A stretch of 6,287 nucleotides of DNA from RBG-16-66-20 sp036560705 (GTDB taxonomy: Bacteria; Pseudomonadota; Gammaproteobacteria; Burkholderiales; SG8-39). Below, one piece after another: positions 1 to 5,956 of this stretch (position 1 is the stretch's first letter; every line of letters begins with the position of its first letter). The notes beneath the pieces were generated by a model that saw only the letters and a list, made by a program, of their open reading frames with translations, did no database searches and was not told the DNA's origin. The position numbers were made by a program, and so were the translations under genes. The stretch lies in assembly GCA_036560705.1 (NCBI GenBank), contig DATBQR010000005.1, positions 1 to 6,287 on the forward strand. Reading direction: 5' to 3'.

Positions 1-600
1 GTCGCCGGCTACCGGGACGTGGTCGCCAAGGCCGAGGCCCAGCTGAAGCTGGAGCCGGACAATGTGAGGCTATCGGGCGAGGTGGTGGTCACCCAGCTGG
101 AGCTGGGCGAGGCGCTGTTGGCCGAGGGTCTGACCGACGCCGCCGAGGCGGCGCGCCTGCGCGCGCTGCAGCTGTTGGCCGCCGCCCCGCCCAGGGGCCA
201 GGACGCGCGCGAGTGGCGCCAGCACCGGGCCCGCGCCCACCTGCTGCAGGCGGCGATCCTGGCCACGCGGAAGGATGCGCCGGCGGCTCTGCGCCTCGAT
301 CAGGCGGTGCTTGGCCAGCTGCCGGCGAAGTCGACCGGGGCCACTGACACCCGCTGGCTCGCCGATCGCGCGCGGTTCCAGGCCGGCGATGCCCTGGCCA
401 TGCTGGGCCGGCGGGGCGAGGCGCGAGTCGCCTGGAGCGCGGTCGAGGCCGACCTGGCCGGGCCGCCGGCGCCGACGTGGCCACGCCTGGCGGCGCTGCG
501 GACGAGCGCGAGGCGGCGGCTGGCCGCCAGCTCTAGTGGATCAGGTAAAGCACCATCGCCAGGTTCGCGACGATCGAGCCCAGCCAGAGGGCGTCCATGA
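1..600 (+). CDS. C-terminal part of a helical, TPR-like repeat protein (5' truncated)
   Basis: The frame is open from the first base, so the start lies upstream of the window; 199 residues are visible before a TGA at 598-600. The segment is almost entirely amphipathic helix, rich in Ala, Leu and Arg. Helix-turn-helix pairs such as LELGEALLAEGLTDAAEAAR and the later RFQAGDALAMLGRRGEARVAW look like degenerate tetratricopeptide repeats, with Ala/Gly at the packing positions. No catalytic motif is visible. C-terminal TPR arrays of this kind are common in winged-helix (CadC-like) regulators and Ser/Thr kinase-like proteins, but the diagnostic N-terminal part is missing, so the function is unknown. 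The last 22 or so codons (Ser/Gly/Pro/Arg-rich) overlap the 3' end of the convergent gene and look like antisense read-through rather than a folded domain. Confidence 0.75.
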   Translation, partial: VAGYRDVVAKAEAQLKLEPDNVRLSGEVVVTQLELGEALLAEGLTDAAEAARLRALQLLAAAPPRGQDAREWRQHRARAHLLQAAILATRKDAPAALRLDQAVLGQLPAKSTGATDTRWLADRARFQAGDALAMLGRRGEARVAWSAVEADLAGPPAPTWPRLAALRTSARRRLAASSSGSGKAPSPGSRRSSPARGRP

Positions 601-817
601 CCGGCGCGTGGCGGCTCGCCTGCGCCCGCATGCGGCGGCGGGCTCGCCAATCGGTGGCTGCGACCGCCCCCCAGAATGAAGGGGGCTGAGGGCGCGCGGC
701 TCGACGGGCCAGCCACAGCTGCGCCTCGCTCCATAGCGGCTCGGACCAGTTGCGCGACAGCGCACCGACCACGTCTTCACCCATGTTCTCGAAATAGGTG
801 TGGATATCGCTGGCCAT
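533..817 (-). CDS. Small hypothetical protein with C-terminal membrane anchor (94 aa)
   Basis: I do not recognise this family. It starts at ATG 817 with only a weak AGG upstream and ends at TAG 535-533. The N-terminal half is acidic and aromatic (MASDIHTYFENMGEDVVGAL). The middle is Trp- and Arg-rich, including a DWRARRRMR stretch. Residues about 71-93 form one hydrophobic helix ending LAMVLYLIH. The Arg-rich segment just before the helix suggests a tail-anchored inner-membrane protein with its N-terminus in the cytoplasm, by the positive-inside rule. Codons show the same G/C third-position bias as neighbouring genes, which supports real coding. It lies downstream of the FixT-like gene on the same strand, with a perfect 18-bp inverted repeat between them, and converges on the TPR-like gene with a 68-bp overlap. 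A link to the Fix system is possible from position only. Confidence 0.65.
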   Translation of the reverse strand: MASDIHTYFENMGEDVVGALSRNWSEPLWSEAQLWLARRAARPQPPSFWGAVAATDWRARRRMRAQASRHAPVMDALWLGSIVANLAMVLYLIH

Positions 818-853
818 GCGGCGAACCTAGACCACGGCCTCTTTCGCTGTCGA

Positions 854-871
854 CTACGGACCTTTCCGTAG
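854..871. promoter_or_regulatory. Perfect inverted repeat, candidate operator or 3' hairpin
   Basis: The arms CTACGGA and TCCGTAG are exact reverse complements separated by CCTT. The repeat sits 12 bp past the stop of the FixT-like gene and about 37 bp upstream of the ATG of the 94-residue gene. In RNA it makes a 7-bp stem with a 4-nt loop. No T-run follows on the minus strand, so it is not a canonical intrinsic terminator. It shares the heptamer CCGTAGG (866-872) with the inverted repeat in the fixL/fixK intergenic region (there on the opposite strand). This raises the possibility of a common binding site, for example for FixJ. Confidence 0.45.
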
Positions 872-883
872 GCGCGGCCTGAT

Positions 884-1261
884 CTAGCAGGGCTGCGGCT
901 TGAGGAGCTGACCGACCGTATCCAGAAGGGCGCTGCTCAGCAGCGGCTTTCCCACCACCGGCACCCCGGCGGCGGCGGCTTCGGCGACCACCTTGGGCTC
1001 GGGGGTGGTGATCAGCACCGCCGGCAAAGTGACCCGCCGCCGGCGAAGCTCGCGCAGAAGCTGAAGACCGTTCATCCCCGGCAGCCGGTAGTCCAAGATG
1101 AGACAGCCGACGAAAGGGAAATCCCGCTCGGCAAGCAGGCTTTCGGCATCGGCGTAGGCGCGCACGTTATAACCCTCGACCTCCATCGAGAACTTGAGCG
1201 CGCTCAGGACGGCGGGATCGTCGTCGACGAGAATCAGCAATCCGGGGCTCGGTGTGGTCAA
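884..1261 (-). CDS. fixT: Single-domain response regulator, FixT-like feedback inhibitor candidate
   Basis: This is a stand-alone receiver domain of 125 residues with no output domain. Numbering from the TTG at 1261, the acidic pocket is D13-D14 (LVDDDP), the phosphoacceptor is D57 (LILDYRLPG), the switch hydroxyl is T85 (LITTP) and the conserved lysine is K105 (VGKPL). The aromatic switch position before the lysine appears to be Val, so output may not follow the usual Tyr/Phe rotation. There are two cysteines, C53 beside the phosphoacceptor strand and C125 as the last residue. FixT is a single-domain receiver that inhibits FixL; in Caulobacter it is under FixK control and has been described as binding an Fe-S cluster (from memory). 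Position after fixLJ and a FixK-like box upstream fit this role. The frame is open to another TTG at 1294. I prefer 1261, which has AGGATC just upstream and lies downstream of the likely transcription start. It could also be an unrelated CheY-like receiver. Confidence 0.75.
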   Translation of the reverse strand: MTTPSPGLLILVDDDPAVLSALKFSMEVEGYNVRAYADAESLLAERDFPFVGCLILDYRLPGMNGLQLLRELRRRRVTLPAVLITTPEPKVVAEAAAAGVPVVGKPLLSSALLDTVGQLLKPQPC

Positions 1262-1296
1262 AGGATCCTGCCGGCGCGCACCTGCGCGCCGCAACC

Positions 1297-1337
1297 AGAA
1301 TAACCCATCGCCGGCGGGTGTCTTTGACCGATCGCAA
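1297..1337 (-). promoter_or_regulatory. Candidate FixK-dependent (class II FNR-type) promoter for the FixT-like gene
   Basis: On the minus strand, positions 1337-1324 read TTGCGATCGGTCAA. This keeps the TTG-N8-CAA core of the FNR/FixK box (consensus TTGAT-N4-ATCAA) but has degenerate inner bases. A -10-like TATTCT lies at 1302-1297. A transcription start around 1290 would place the box centre (1330.5) about 40 bp upstream, which is the class II activator position near -41.5. Transcription from there would leave a leader of about 29 nt before the TTG at 1261, carrying AGGATC. The site is 8 bp beyond the fixJ stop, so the gene could be read both from the fixLJ transcript and from this promoter. 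The box is not a perfect match, so this is a prediction. Confidence 0.45.
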
Positions 1338-1345
1338 AAACGCCA

Positions 1346-1957
1346 TCAGGCATCGAAGGCCGCCAGGATGCTCATGCGCACCAGCTGGGAAAGACTCTCG
1401 GCGCCCATCTTGGTCATCACCTTGGCGCGATAGATCTCCACCGTGCGTGGGCTGATCCCCAGGTCGCGGGCCATCGCCTTGTTGGACTGGCCGCCGACCA
1501 GCGCCTGCAGCACCTGGCGCTCGCGCCCGGAGAGGCTCTCCATGCGCTGCAGGGTTTCGAGGCGCTGATGCCTGTCGCCCTGCGGGGCTTGCGGGCGACT
1601 AAGGGCGGTCTCAATGGCGGTGATCAGGGTCACGTCGTCGAACGGTTTTTCGATGAAGTCCTGGACCCCGGAGCGCATCGCCTCGACCGCCAACGGCACA
1701 TCGGCATGCCCAGTGATCACGATCACCGGTAGCGGCGAGCCGCGCGCCTTCAGCCTGACCGCAAGCTCGAGGCCGTCAAGGCCGGGCATGCGCACATCGG
1801 TGACCACGCAGCCGGATTCATGAGCCCCGGATTCCAGGAACCGGGTCCCGGAATCATAGGTCTCGACCGCGAAGCCAGCCGATTCGAGCAGGAAGGCGAG
1901 GGATTCGCGCACATCCTCGTCATCATCGATGACGTGCACGAGGCGCGCGTCCGGCAT
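1346..1957 (-). CDS. fixJ: Oxygen-response regulator FixJ (receiver + LuxR-type HTH)
   Basis: This is a 203-residue two-domain response regulator of the NarL/FixJ family, the usual FixJ length. The receiver covers about residues 5-120: acidic pocket D11/D12 (VIDDDED), phosphoacceptor D54 (VVTDVRMPG), switch T82 (ITGHAD) and K104 (FIEKPF). A short linker leads to a LuxR-type DNA-binding domain at about 140-195, with LSGRERQVLQALVGGQSNK, the recognition helix around ISPRTVEIYRAKV, and an SLSQLVRM tail typical of FixJ. Phosphorylation by FixL should drive dimerisation and activation of fixK. The frame stays open well upstream, but the ATG at 1957 is the credible start because it begins a few residues before the first beta strand. 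It also overlaps the fixL stop as TGATG, implying translational coupling. It is followed by the FixT-like gene on the same strand. Confidence 0.95.
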   Translation of the reverse strand: MPDARLVHVIDDDEDVRESLAFLLESAGFAVETYDSGTRFLESGAHESGCVVTDVRMPGLDGLELAVRLKARGSPLPVIVITGHADVPLAVEAMRSGVQDFIEKPFDDVTLITAIETALSRPQAPQGDRHQRLETLQRMESLSGRERQVLQALVGGQSNKAMARDLGISPRTVEIYRAKVMTKMGAESLSQLVRMSILAAFDA

Positions 1958-3399
1958 CAGGCGGCGACCTTTTGTTCCGCCCTGGGCAGGGTGAAGCGGA
2001 AAATCGTCCCCGTGGGTTTGTTGGCTTCCACCCAGATGCGCCCGCCATGGGCCTCGACGATGGTGCGGCAGATCGACAAGCCAACGCCCATGCCGCGATT
2101 CCCTTTGGTGGTGACGAAGGGTTGGAAAAGCTGGCTGGCGATATGCGGGCTGATGCCGGGGCCGGTGTCCGAGACCGACACCATGGCCATGCCATCCTGG
2201 CCATGACTGGTGACGATGCGCAGTTCGCGCAGGTCCGAATATTCCATGGCCTCGATGGCGTTGCGCACCAGATTGAGCATCACTTGCTGCACCTGCACCC
2301 GGTCCACATGCACCGCGTCCACCGCGGGCGCCCAACGGACCTTGGCGATGATGCCATGTTCGCGCGCGCCAACGAACCCCAGGGCGCTGGCCTCTTCCAG
2401 CAGCTTGCGCAAGCTCTCGACGCCGCGATGGCTGTCGCCGCCGCCGACAAAATCCCGCAGCCGGCGAATGATCTCTCCGGCGCGCAGCGCCTGCTCGGCA
2501 GCCTTGCTCATGGCCGGCAGGGCGCGACTCTGCGGATCTTCGCGTTGCAGCAGGCGCTGGCCGCCCTTGAGGAAGTTGGAAATCGCCGAGAGCGGCTGAT
2601 TGAGTTCGTGCGCCAGCGCGGTGGCCATTTCGCCCATCGCCGACAGGCGCGAGATATGCACCAGCTCCGACTGCAACAGTTGCAGGTGGTTTTCGGCCGC
2701 AAGACGCTCGGTCAGATCGCGCACGAAGCCGGTGAAGTACCGGTCGCCGGCCGAGGCCATTTCGCCGACGAACACCTCGGCGGCGAACTCGGACCCATCC
2801 TTGCGCCGGGCGGTGACGATGCGCGGCAGCCCGATCACCCGATGCTCTCCGGTCTGTCGGTACCGCTCCAGGAAGGAATCGTGCGCGTCTCGTTCGGGCA
2901 TCGGCATCAGCTGGCTGACGTTGCCCCCGATGGCCTCGTCAGCCCGCCACTGGAACAGTCTTTCCGCGGCCGGATTGAACGATCGAATGAGGCCGCCGTC
3001 ATCGATGACGATGATCGCCTCGGGCGCGGTGCTGAGGATCGACTGGATTTGCGCTCGCCGCGCCTCCGACAGCGTGTGCGCCACGATCAGGCGCTCGCCG
3101 CCATAGGCGATGGCCCCGCCCAGCAAGGTGAACAGCACGAGATCGATCTCGTTGCCGAGGATCAGGCGGTATTGGACCAGAAACATCACCCCGAGGGCGA
3201 ACGAGAGGAAGGTGGCGACCAATCCGGGGATCATCCCGCCGGTGGCCGCGGCGATCACCACCGCCGGCACGAAGAACAGGAACACCAGACGATCGCCAAG
3301 CACCGGCGCGAGCGCCGCGCGGCCCGCCGCGCCCAGGACGACGAGGCCAAGGGCGTAGACATACGGAAGCGCGCGGATCCGCGCGAACGGCCGCGGCAT
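1957..3399 (-). CDS. fixL: Oxygen-sensing haem-PAS histidine kinase FixL
   Basis: This is a membrane-bound kinase (480 residues from ATG 3399) that senses O2 with PAS-bound haem and phosphorylates FixJ. The N-terminus has about four hydrophobic helices (residues 10-30, 38-74 as two, 86-106), as in rhizobial membrane-anchored FixL. The PAS domain (about 116-234) keeps the FixL haem pocket: proximal His H173 in AHDSFLERYR, and R193 in GLPRIVT, equivalent to the distal Arg220 of Bradyrhizobium FixL. It ends in YFTGFVRDLTER. The kinase core has the H-box H264 (EMATALAHELNQPL), N-box N380 (NLVRNAIEAM), G1 box D411 (VSDTGPG) and G2 (GMGVGLSI). The frame extends to a GTG at 3471 and an ATG at 3435. 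The GTG is unlikely because it lacks a ribosome site and would open with three rare AGG codons. ATG 3399 has a weak AAGG upstream and begins just before the first helix. The gene is divergent from fixK and coupled to fixJ. Confidence 0.95.
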   Translation of the reverse strand: MPRPFARIRALPYVYALGLVVLGAAGRAALAPVLGDRLVFLFFVPAVVIAAATGGMIPGLVATFLSFALGVMFLVQYRLILGNEIDLVLFTLLGGAIAYGGERLIVAHTLSEARRAQIQSILSTAPEAIIVIDDGGLIRSFNPAAERLFQWRADEAIGGNVSQLMPMPERDAHDSFLERYRQTGEHRVIGLPRIVTARRKDGSEFAAEVFVGEMASAGDRYFTGFVRDLTERLAAENHLQLLQSELVHISRLSAMGEMATALAHELNQPLSAISNFLKGGQRLLQREDPQSRALPAMSKAAEQALRAGEIIRRLRDFVGGGDSHRGVESLRKLLEEASALGFVGAREHGIIAKVRWAPAVDAVHVDRVQVQQVMLNLVRNAIEAMEYSDLRELRIVTSHGQDGMAMVSVSDTGPGISPHIASQLFQPFVTTKGNRGMGVGLSICRTIVEAHGGRIWVEANKPTGTIFRFTLPRAEQKVAA

Positions 3400-3509
3400 C
3401 GCAGTTTCAGCCTTGGCCGCCCCCAGCCATTGCATCGCCCGCGAGTGGTAGCGGCCCCTCCTGATCCTCACAAGATGACCAAATCGCGCACCCCGGCGCG
3501 TTCAGCATA

Positions 3510-3525
3510 CGTAGGAGCCCCTACG
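3510..3525. promoter_or_regulatory. Inverted repeat in the fixL/fixK intergenic region, candidate FixJ operator
   Basis: CGTAGG and CCTACG are exact inverted 6-bp arms separated by AGCC. The centre lies about 56 bp upstream of the start site implied by the -10-like hexamer of fixK. FixJ of rhizobia binds GTA/TAC-type degenerate dyads upstream of fixK. Here the spacing is GTA-N8-TAC rather than the longer N10 spacing I remember for Sinorhizobium, so assignment to FixJ is inference from location. It could also serve divergent fixL. Confidence 0.45.
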
Positions 3526-3538
3526 GCGCCGACCCCAC

Positions 3539-3567
3539 TTTCCCCAATGAAGTCCGAAGCCTATAAG
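3539..3567 (+). promoter_or_regulatory. Candidate fixK promoter
   Basis: TATAAG at 3562-3567 matches five of six bases of the sigma-70 -10 consensus and stands out in this GC-rich DNA. Seventeen bases upstream, TTTCCC (3539-3544) is a poor -35, as expected for an activator-dependent promoter. A start near 3574 would leave a short leader containing GGGGA (3580-3584) as the ribosome site, 6 nt before the ATG at 3591. The inverted repeat at 3510-3525 is placed for an upstream-bound activator. Confidence 0.45.
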
Positions 3568-3590
3568 CGCGGCAGGATCGGGGAATCAGC

Positions 3591-4250
3591 ATGGCCAACG
3601 CGACGGACGCGGTGCGGTCGAGCGGCGGGCTGTGGGCGAACGCGACTGGGCTTATCCAGATCGCGCCCGGGCTGTCGGCGCCGGGAGTGGCCATCACCTT
3701 CACCGCGAACGAGCAGATTTTTGGAGAGAACGAGCCAGCCGACTTTATCTACACGGTCGTCTCCGGGGCGACGCGCACCATGCGCCTGCTTGACGACGGG
3801 CGCCGGCACATCGGCGCGTTTCATCTGACCGGCGATGTCTTCGGCCTTGAACGCGGAACCGCCCATCGCTTCACCGCCGAAGCCATCGTAGCCTCGAAGA
3901 TCGCCCTGGTGCGCCGGGCGACGCTGGAGCGCGCCGCCGAACGCGATAGCCTTGTCGCAGACCGCCTCAGGTCCCTCATCGCCCATCAGCTCGAGGACCT
4001 TCAGGACCACATGCTACTGCTCGGCCACGGGAACGCGAGCCAGCGGGTGGAACAGTTCCTGGTGCGACTGGCCAGGCGGACTGCGTCGGCGACCGTCGAC
4101 CTGCCCATGTCGCGCTGCGATATCGCCGATCATCTGGGCCTCACTTTGGAAACGGTGTCGCGGACAATGAACCAACTGGTTCGCGATCGGGCGATCGAAC
4201 TGCCGAGCGTCCGGCGGGTCGTGGTCCGTCTGCCCCAAGAGGACGGCTAA
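3591..4250 (+). CDS. fixK: CRP/FNR-family transcriptional activator FixK
   Basis: This 219-residue regulator has a cyclic-nucleotide-type beta-roll (about residues 30-115), a long dimerisation helix (about 112-145) and a C-terminal winged helix (about 150-215). The recognition helix reads LGLTLETVSRTMNQL. E187, S190 and R191 form the E-xx-SR signature that reads TTGAT half-sites in FNR/FixK proteins. It lacks the N-terminal cysteine cluster of FNR, so it should not sense O2 itself but act as the transcriptional relay of FixLJ. The only cysteine, C176 in LPMSRCDIADHLG, lies in the DNA-binding domain two positions from the place of the redox-sensitive C183 of Bradyrhizobium FixK2 (alignment from memory). 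The ATG at 3591 is preceded by GGGGA at 6 nt. It is divergent from fixL. Expected targets are high-affinity terminal oxidase and microaerobic genes, none of which are in this window. Confidence 0.93.
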   Translation: MANATDAVRSSGGLWANATGLIQIAPGLSAPGVAITFTANEQIFGENEPADFIYTVVSGATRTMRLLDDGRRHIGAFHLTGDVFGLERGTAHRFTAEAIVASKIALVRRATLERAAERDSLVADRLRSLIAHQLEDLQDHMLLLGHGNASQRVEQFLVRLARRTASATVDLPMSRCDIADHLGLTLETVSRTMNQLVRDRAIELPSVRRVVVRLPQEDG

Positions 4251-4273
4251 ATCGGCAAGCGGGCGCATTGTTC

Positions 4274-4288
4274 CAGGCTTCGCGCCTG
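4274..4288 (+). other. Short hairpin after fixK
   Basis: CAGGC (4274-4278) and GCCTG (4284-4288) can form a 5-bp stem with a TTCGC loop, 23 nt after the fixK stop. No T-run follows, so it is at best a weak or Rho-assisted 3' structure. The rest of the 143-bp gap before the ATPase gene shows no clear promoter or FixK box. It holds a GAATC (CcrM-type GANTC) at 4321 and a short direct repeat CTAGTgCCG / CTAGTCCG just before the ribosome site. Confidence 0.25.
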
Positions 4289-4393
4289 CGACAACCTGTC
4301 ACTCCGCAATCTCCCCTAAGGAATCGATCTGAATTCCCACGACGGCGCCGATGCCGCCTAGTGCCGGCTAGTCCGATTTTGAGGGGCGCGGGC

Positions 4394-5878
4394 ATGAGCA
4401 TTGGGGACCTTCTCGTCGCGCTGGATTTGCTGACACCGGCAGATCTGGACGAGGTATTCGAGCACCAGGCCAGCCACGGCGGTCCGATCGAAGACAGCCT
4501 GACGGGGCTGGGCAAGATCGGACGCGAGGACCTCGACGCGATCCTGGCGACGGTGCCGGTTTCGCCGAAGTCGGTGGCCGATACCGGCCTGCCGCTCACG
4601 GCGCTGCTGAACCTGCTGATCAAGGCGCTCTACGCCGCCAATCTGGAAACCGCGACGGCGGTGAGCGAGCTCATGCGGCTGCCTCCGCGCATCGTTCTCG
4701 AGCTGCTGGCGGAGGCCGAACATCGCCAGCTCTTGAGCGTGCTCGGCAACGAGCGCGCCAGCCTTTCGGCCGAGCGGCGCTATGTGCTGACCTTGGCGGG
4801 CATGGAATGGGCGCACGCGGCCATGCGGCAGAACGAATACGTCGGCCCAACGCCGGTGCCGCTCGCCGACTATTGCCGTCAGATCGGCCGCCAGCGGATC
4901 GCCAACGAGCACATCGTGCAGGACGAAATCGATCGCGCCTTCAGCGACCTGGTGGTCACCAAGGGGCTGGTGACCAAGCTCGGTCCGGCGGTCAACTCCA
5001 GCCGCTCCATCCTTCTGTTCGGCCCGCCCGGCAACGGCAAGACTTCGGTGGCTCGTCGATTGGGTGGACTGCTCAGCGACATCATCTATGTGCCGCACGC
5101 CTTCGAGGTCGATGGCCAGATCATCAAGGTGTTCGATCCCGAATTTCACAAGTCGGTCGAGCGTGACGTCGAACCAGGCCTGCGCGAGCCGGTCATCCGC
5201 CGCGAGGACTTCGACGGCCGCTGGGAGGCGTGCCGGCGCCCGGTGATCTTCACCGGCGGCGAGCTGACCCTGGAGATGCTGGATCTCGGCTACATCGCCG
5301 AGGCGAAATATTACGAGGCGCCGCTGCATATCAAAGCCATGGGCGGGGTGTTCCTGATCGACGACTTCGGTCGGCAACTGGTGAAGCCCACCGACCTGCT
5401 CAACCGCTGGATCGTCCCGCTGGAAAACAAGGTCGACTACCTGAAGCTCCATTCCGGCAAAAGCTTCTGCCTGCCGTTCGACGAACTGGTGATCTTCTCG
5501 ACCAATCTCGAACCCAAGGATCTGATGGACCCGGCGTTTCTGCGCCGCATTCCCTACAAGATCGAGATCGGCGCGCCCGAAGCCAGCGAATTTCGGCGGA
5601 TCTTCAAGAACGTCGCCATCGCCGCCGGGCTCGGCGCACCCGACAAGCTGATCGAAAGCGTGATCTGCAGCACCAAGGCGCACCGCGTGCCCCTGGCCCG
5701 GTATCAGCCGAAATTCATCATCGACCAGGTGATCGCGGCCTGCCGGTTCGCGCGCCTGAAGCCGCAATTTCAGGGCGAATTCCTGAAGATGGCGCTCAGC
5801 AACCTGTTCACCGACACCGTGGAAGCCTTGGACGACGCGACGCAAGTCGGCGCGCGCCCAGTCATGGCGGCGGCCTAA
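4394..5878 (+). CDS. AAA+ family ATPase with MshEN-like N-terminus and probable winged-helix domain
   Basis: This is a 494-residue cytoplasmic ATPase. Residues 1-52 (IGDLLVALDLLTPADLDEVF and on) resemble the short N-terminal domain of type II secretion/MshE ATPases (MshEN/GspE-N). Residues about 64-150 look like a winged helix ending RRYVLTLAGMEWA and NEYVGPTPVPL. The AAA+ core follows: Walker A GPPGNGKT (210-217, K216), Walker B GVFLIDDFGR (D323/D324), sensor-1-like N371 in IFSTNLEP, and candidate arginine fingers R384/R385 in FLRRIPYKI. The second Walker B acid is Asp rather than the usual Glu. The C-terminal helical part ends in Ala-rich residues. The frame is open from 4268, but ATG 4394 has GAGGGG 7 nt upstream and starts exactly at the domain. 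I recognise the architecture as a family of AAA-type ATPases of undefined function, not as a named gene. It is not a secretion or pilus GspE motor, because that core is absent. Confidence 0.88.
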   Translation: MSIGDLLVALDLLTPADLDEVFEHQASHGGPIEDSLTGLGKIGREDLDAILATVPVSPKSVADTGLPLTALLNLLIKALYAANLETATAVSELMRLPPRIVLELLAEAEHRQLLSVLGNERASLSAERRYVLTLAGMEWAHAAMRQNEYVGPTPVPLADYCRQIGRQRIANEHIVQDEIDRAFSDLVVTKGLVTKLGPAVNSSRSILLFGPPGNGKTSVARRLGGLLSDIIYVPHAFEVDGQIIKVFDPEFHKSVERDVEPGLREPVIRREDFDGRWEACRRPVIFTGGELTLEMLDLGYIAEAKYYEAPLHIKAMGGVFLIDDFGRQLVKPTDLLNRWIVPLENKVDYLKLHSGKSFCLPFDELVIFSTNLEPKDLMDPAFLRRIPYKIEIGAPEASEFRRIFKNVAIAAGLGAPDKLIESVICSTKAHRVPLARYQPKFIIDQVIAACRFARLKPQFQGEFLKMALSNLFTDTVEALDDATQVGARPVMAAA

Positions 5879-5956
5879 GTCTCAGTAAAGACAGCGTAGT
5901 GTCCGCTTTTCGTCACTCCTAATCAATTTGTCCTGCATAATATAGGGAGATACCTG

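Noticed and set aside
1170..1346. 59-codon frame starting with an ATG that overlaps the fixJ stop as TGATG
   Set aside because: The product is Arg-rich with no motif and runs out of frame through the receiver gene. It looks like chance.
1958..2335. Long N-terminal extension of the fixJ frame into fixL
   Set aside because: It would overlap fixL in another frame and encode Gly/His/Arg-rich nonsense. The ATG at 1957 fits the receiver domain and the TGATG coupling.
3583..3587. GAATC (CcrM-type GANTC) between the ribosome site and ATG of fixK
   Set aside because: GANTC sites also occur repeatedly inside the coding regions here, so one in the leader is not evidence of methylation control.
1972..3828. 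618-codon open frame antisense to fixL
   Set aside because: Its product is His/Arg/Gln-rich low-complexity, with no domain. It is the third-position shadow of fixL in high-GC DNA and runs into fixK.
4358..5845. 495-codon open frame antisense to the ATPase
   Set aside because: The sense strand has complete AAA+ motifs. The antisense product has no recognisable motif and is a GC-bias shadow.
5913..5926. ATCAA half-site as part of a FixK box upstream of the small membrane gene
   Set aside because: The partner half (TCACT) matches only two of five bases.
5936..5943. CATAAT/TAATAT as a -10 box for the 54-codon gene
   Set aside because: A start from it would fall inside the ribosome site at 5944-5950, and no -35 is found at 16-18 bp.
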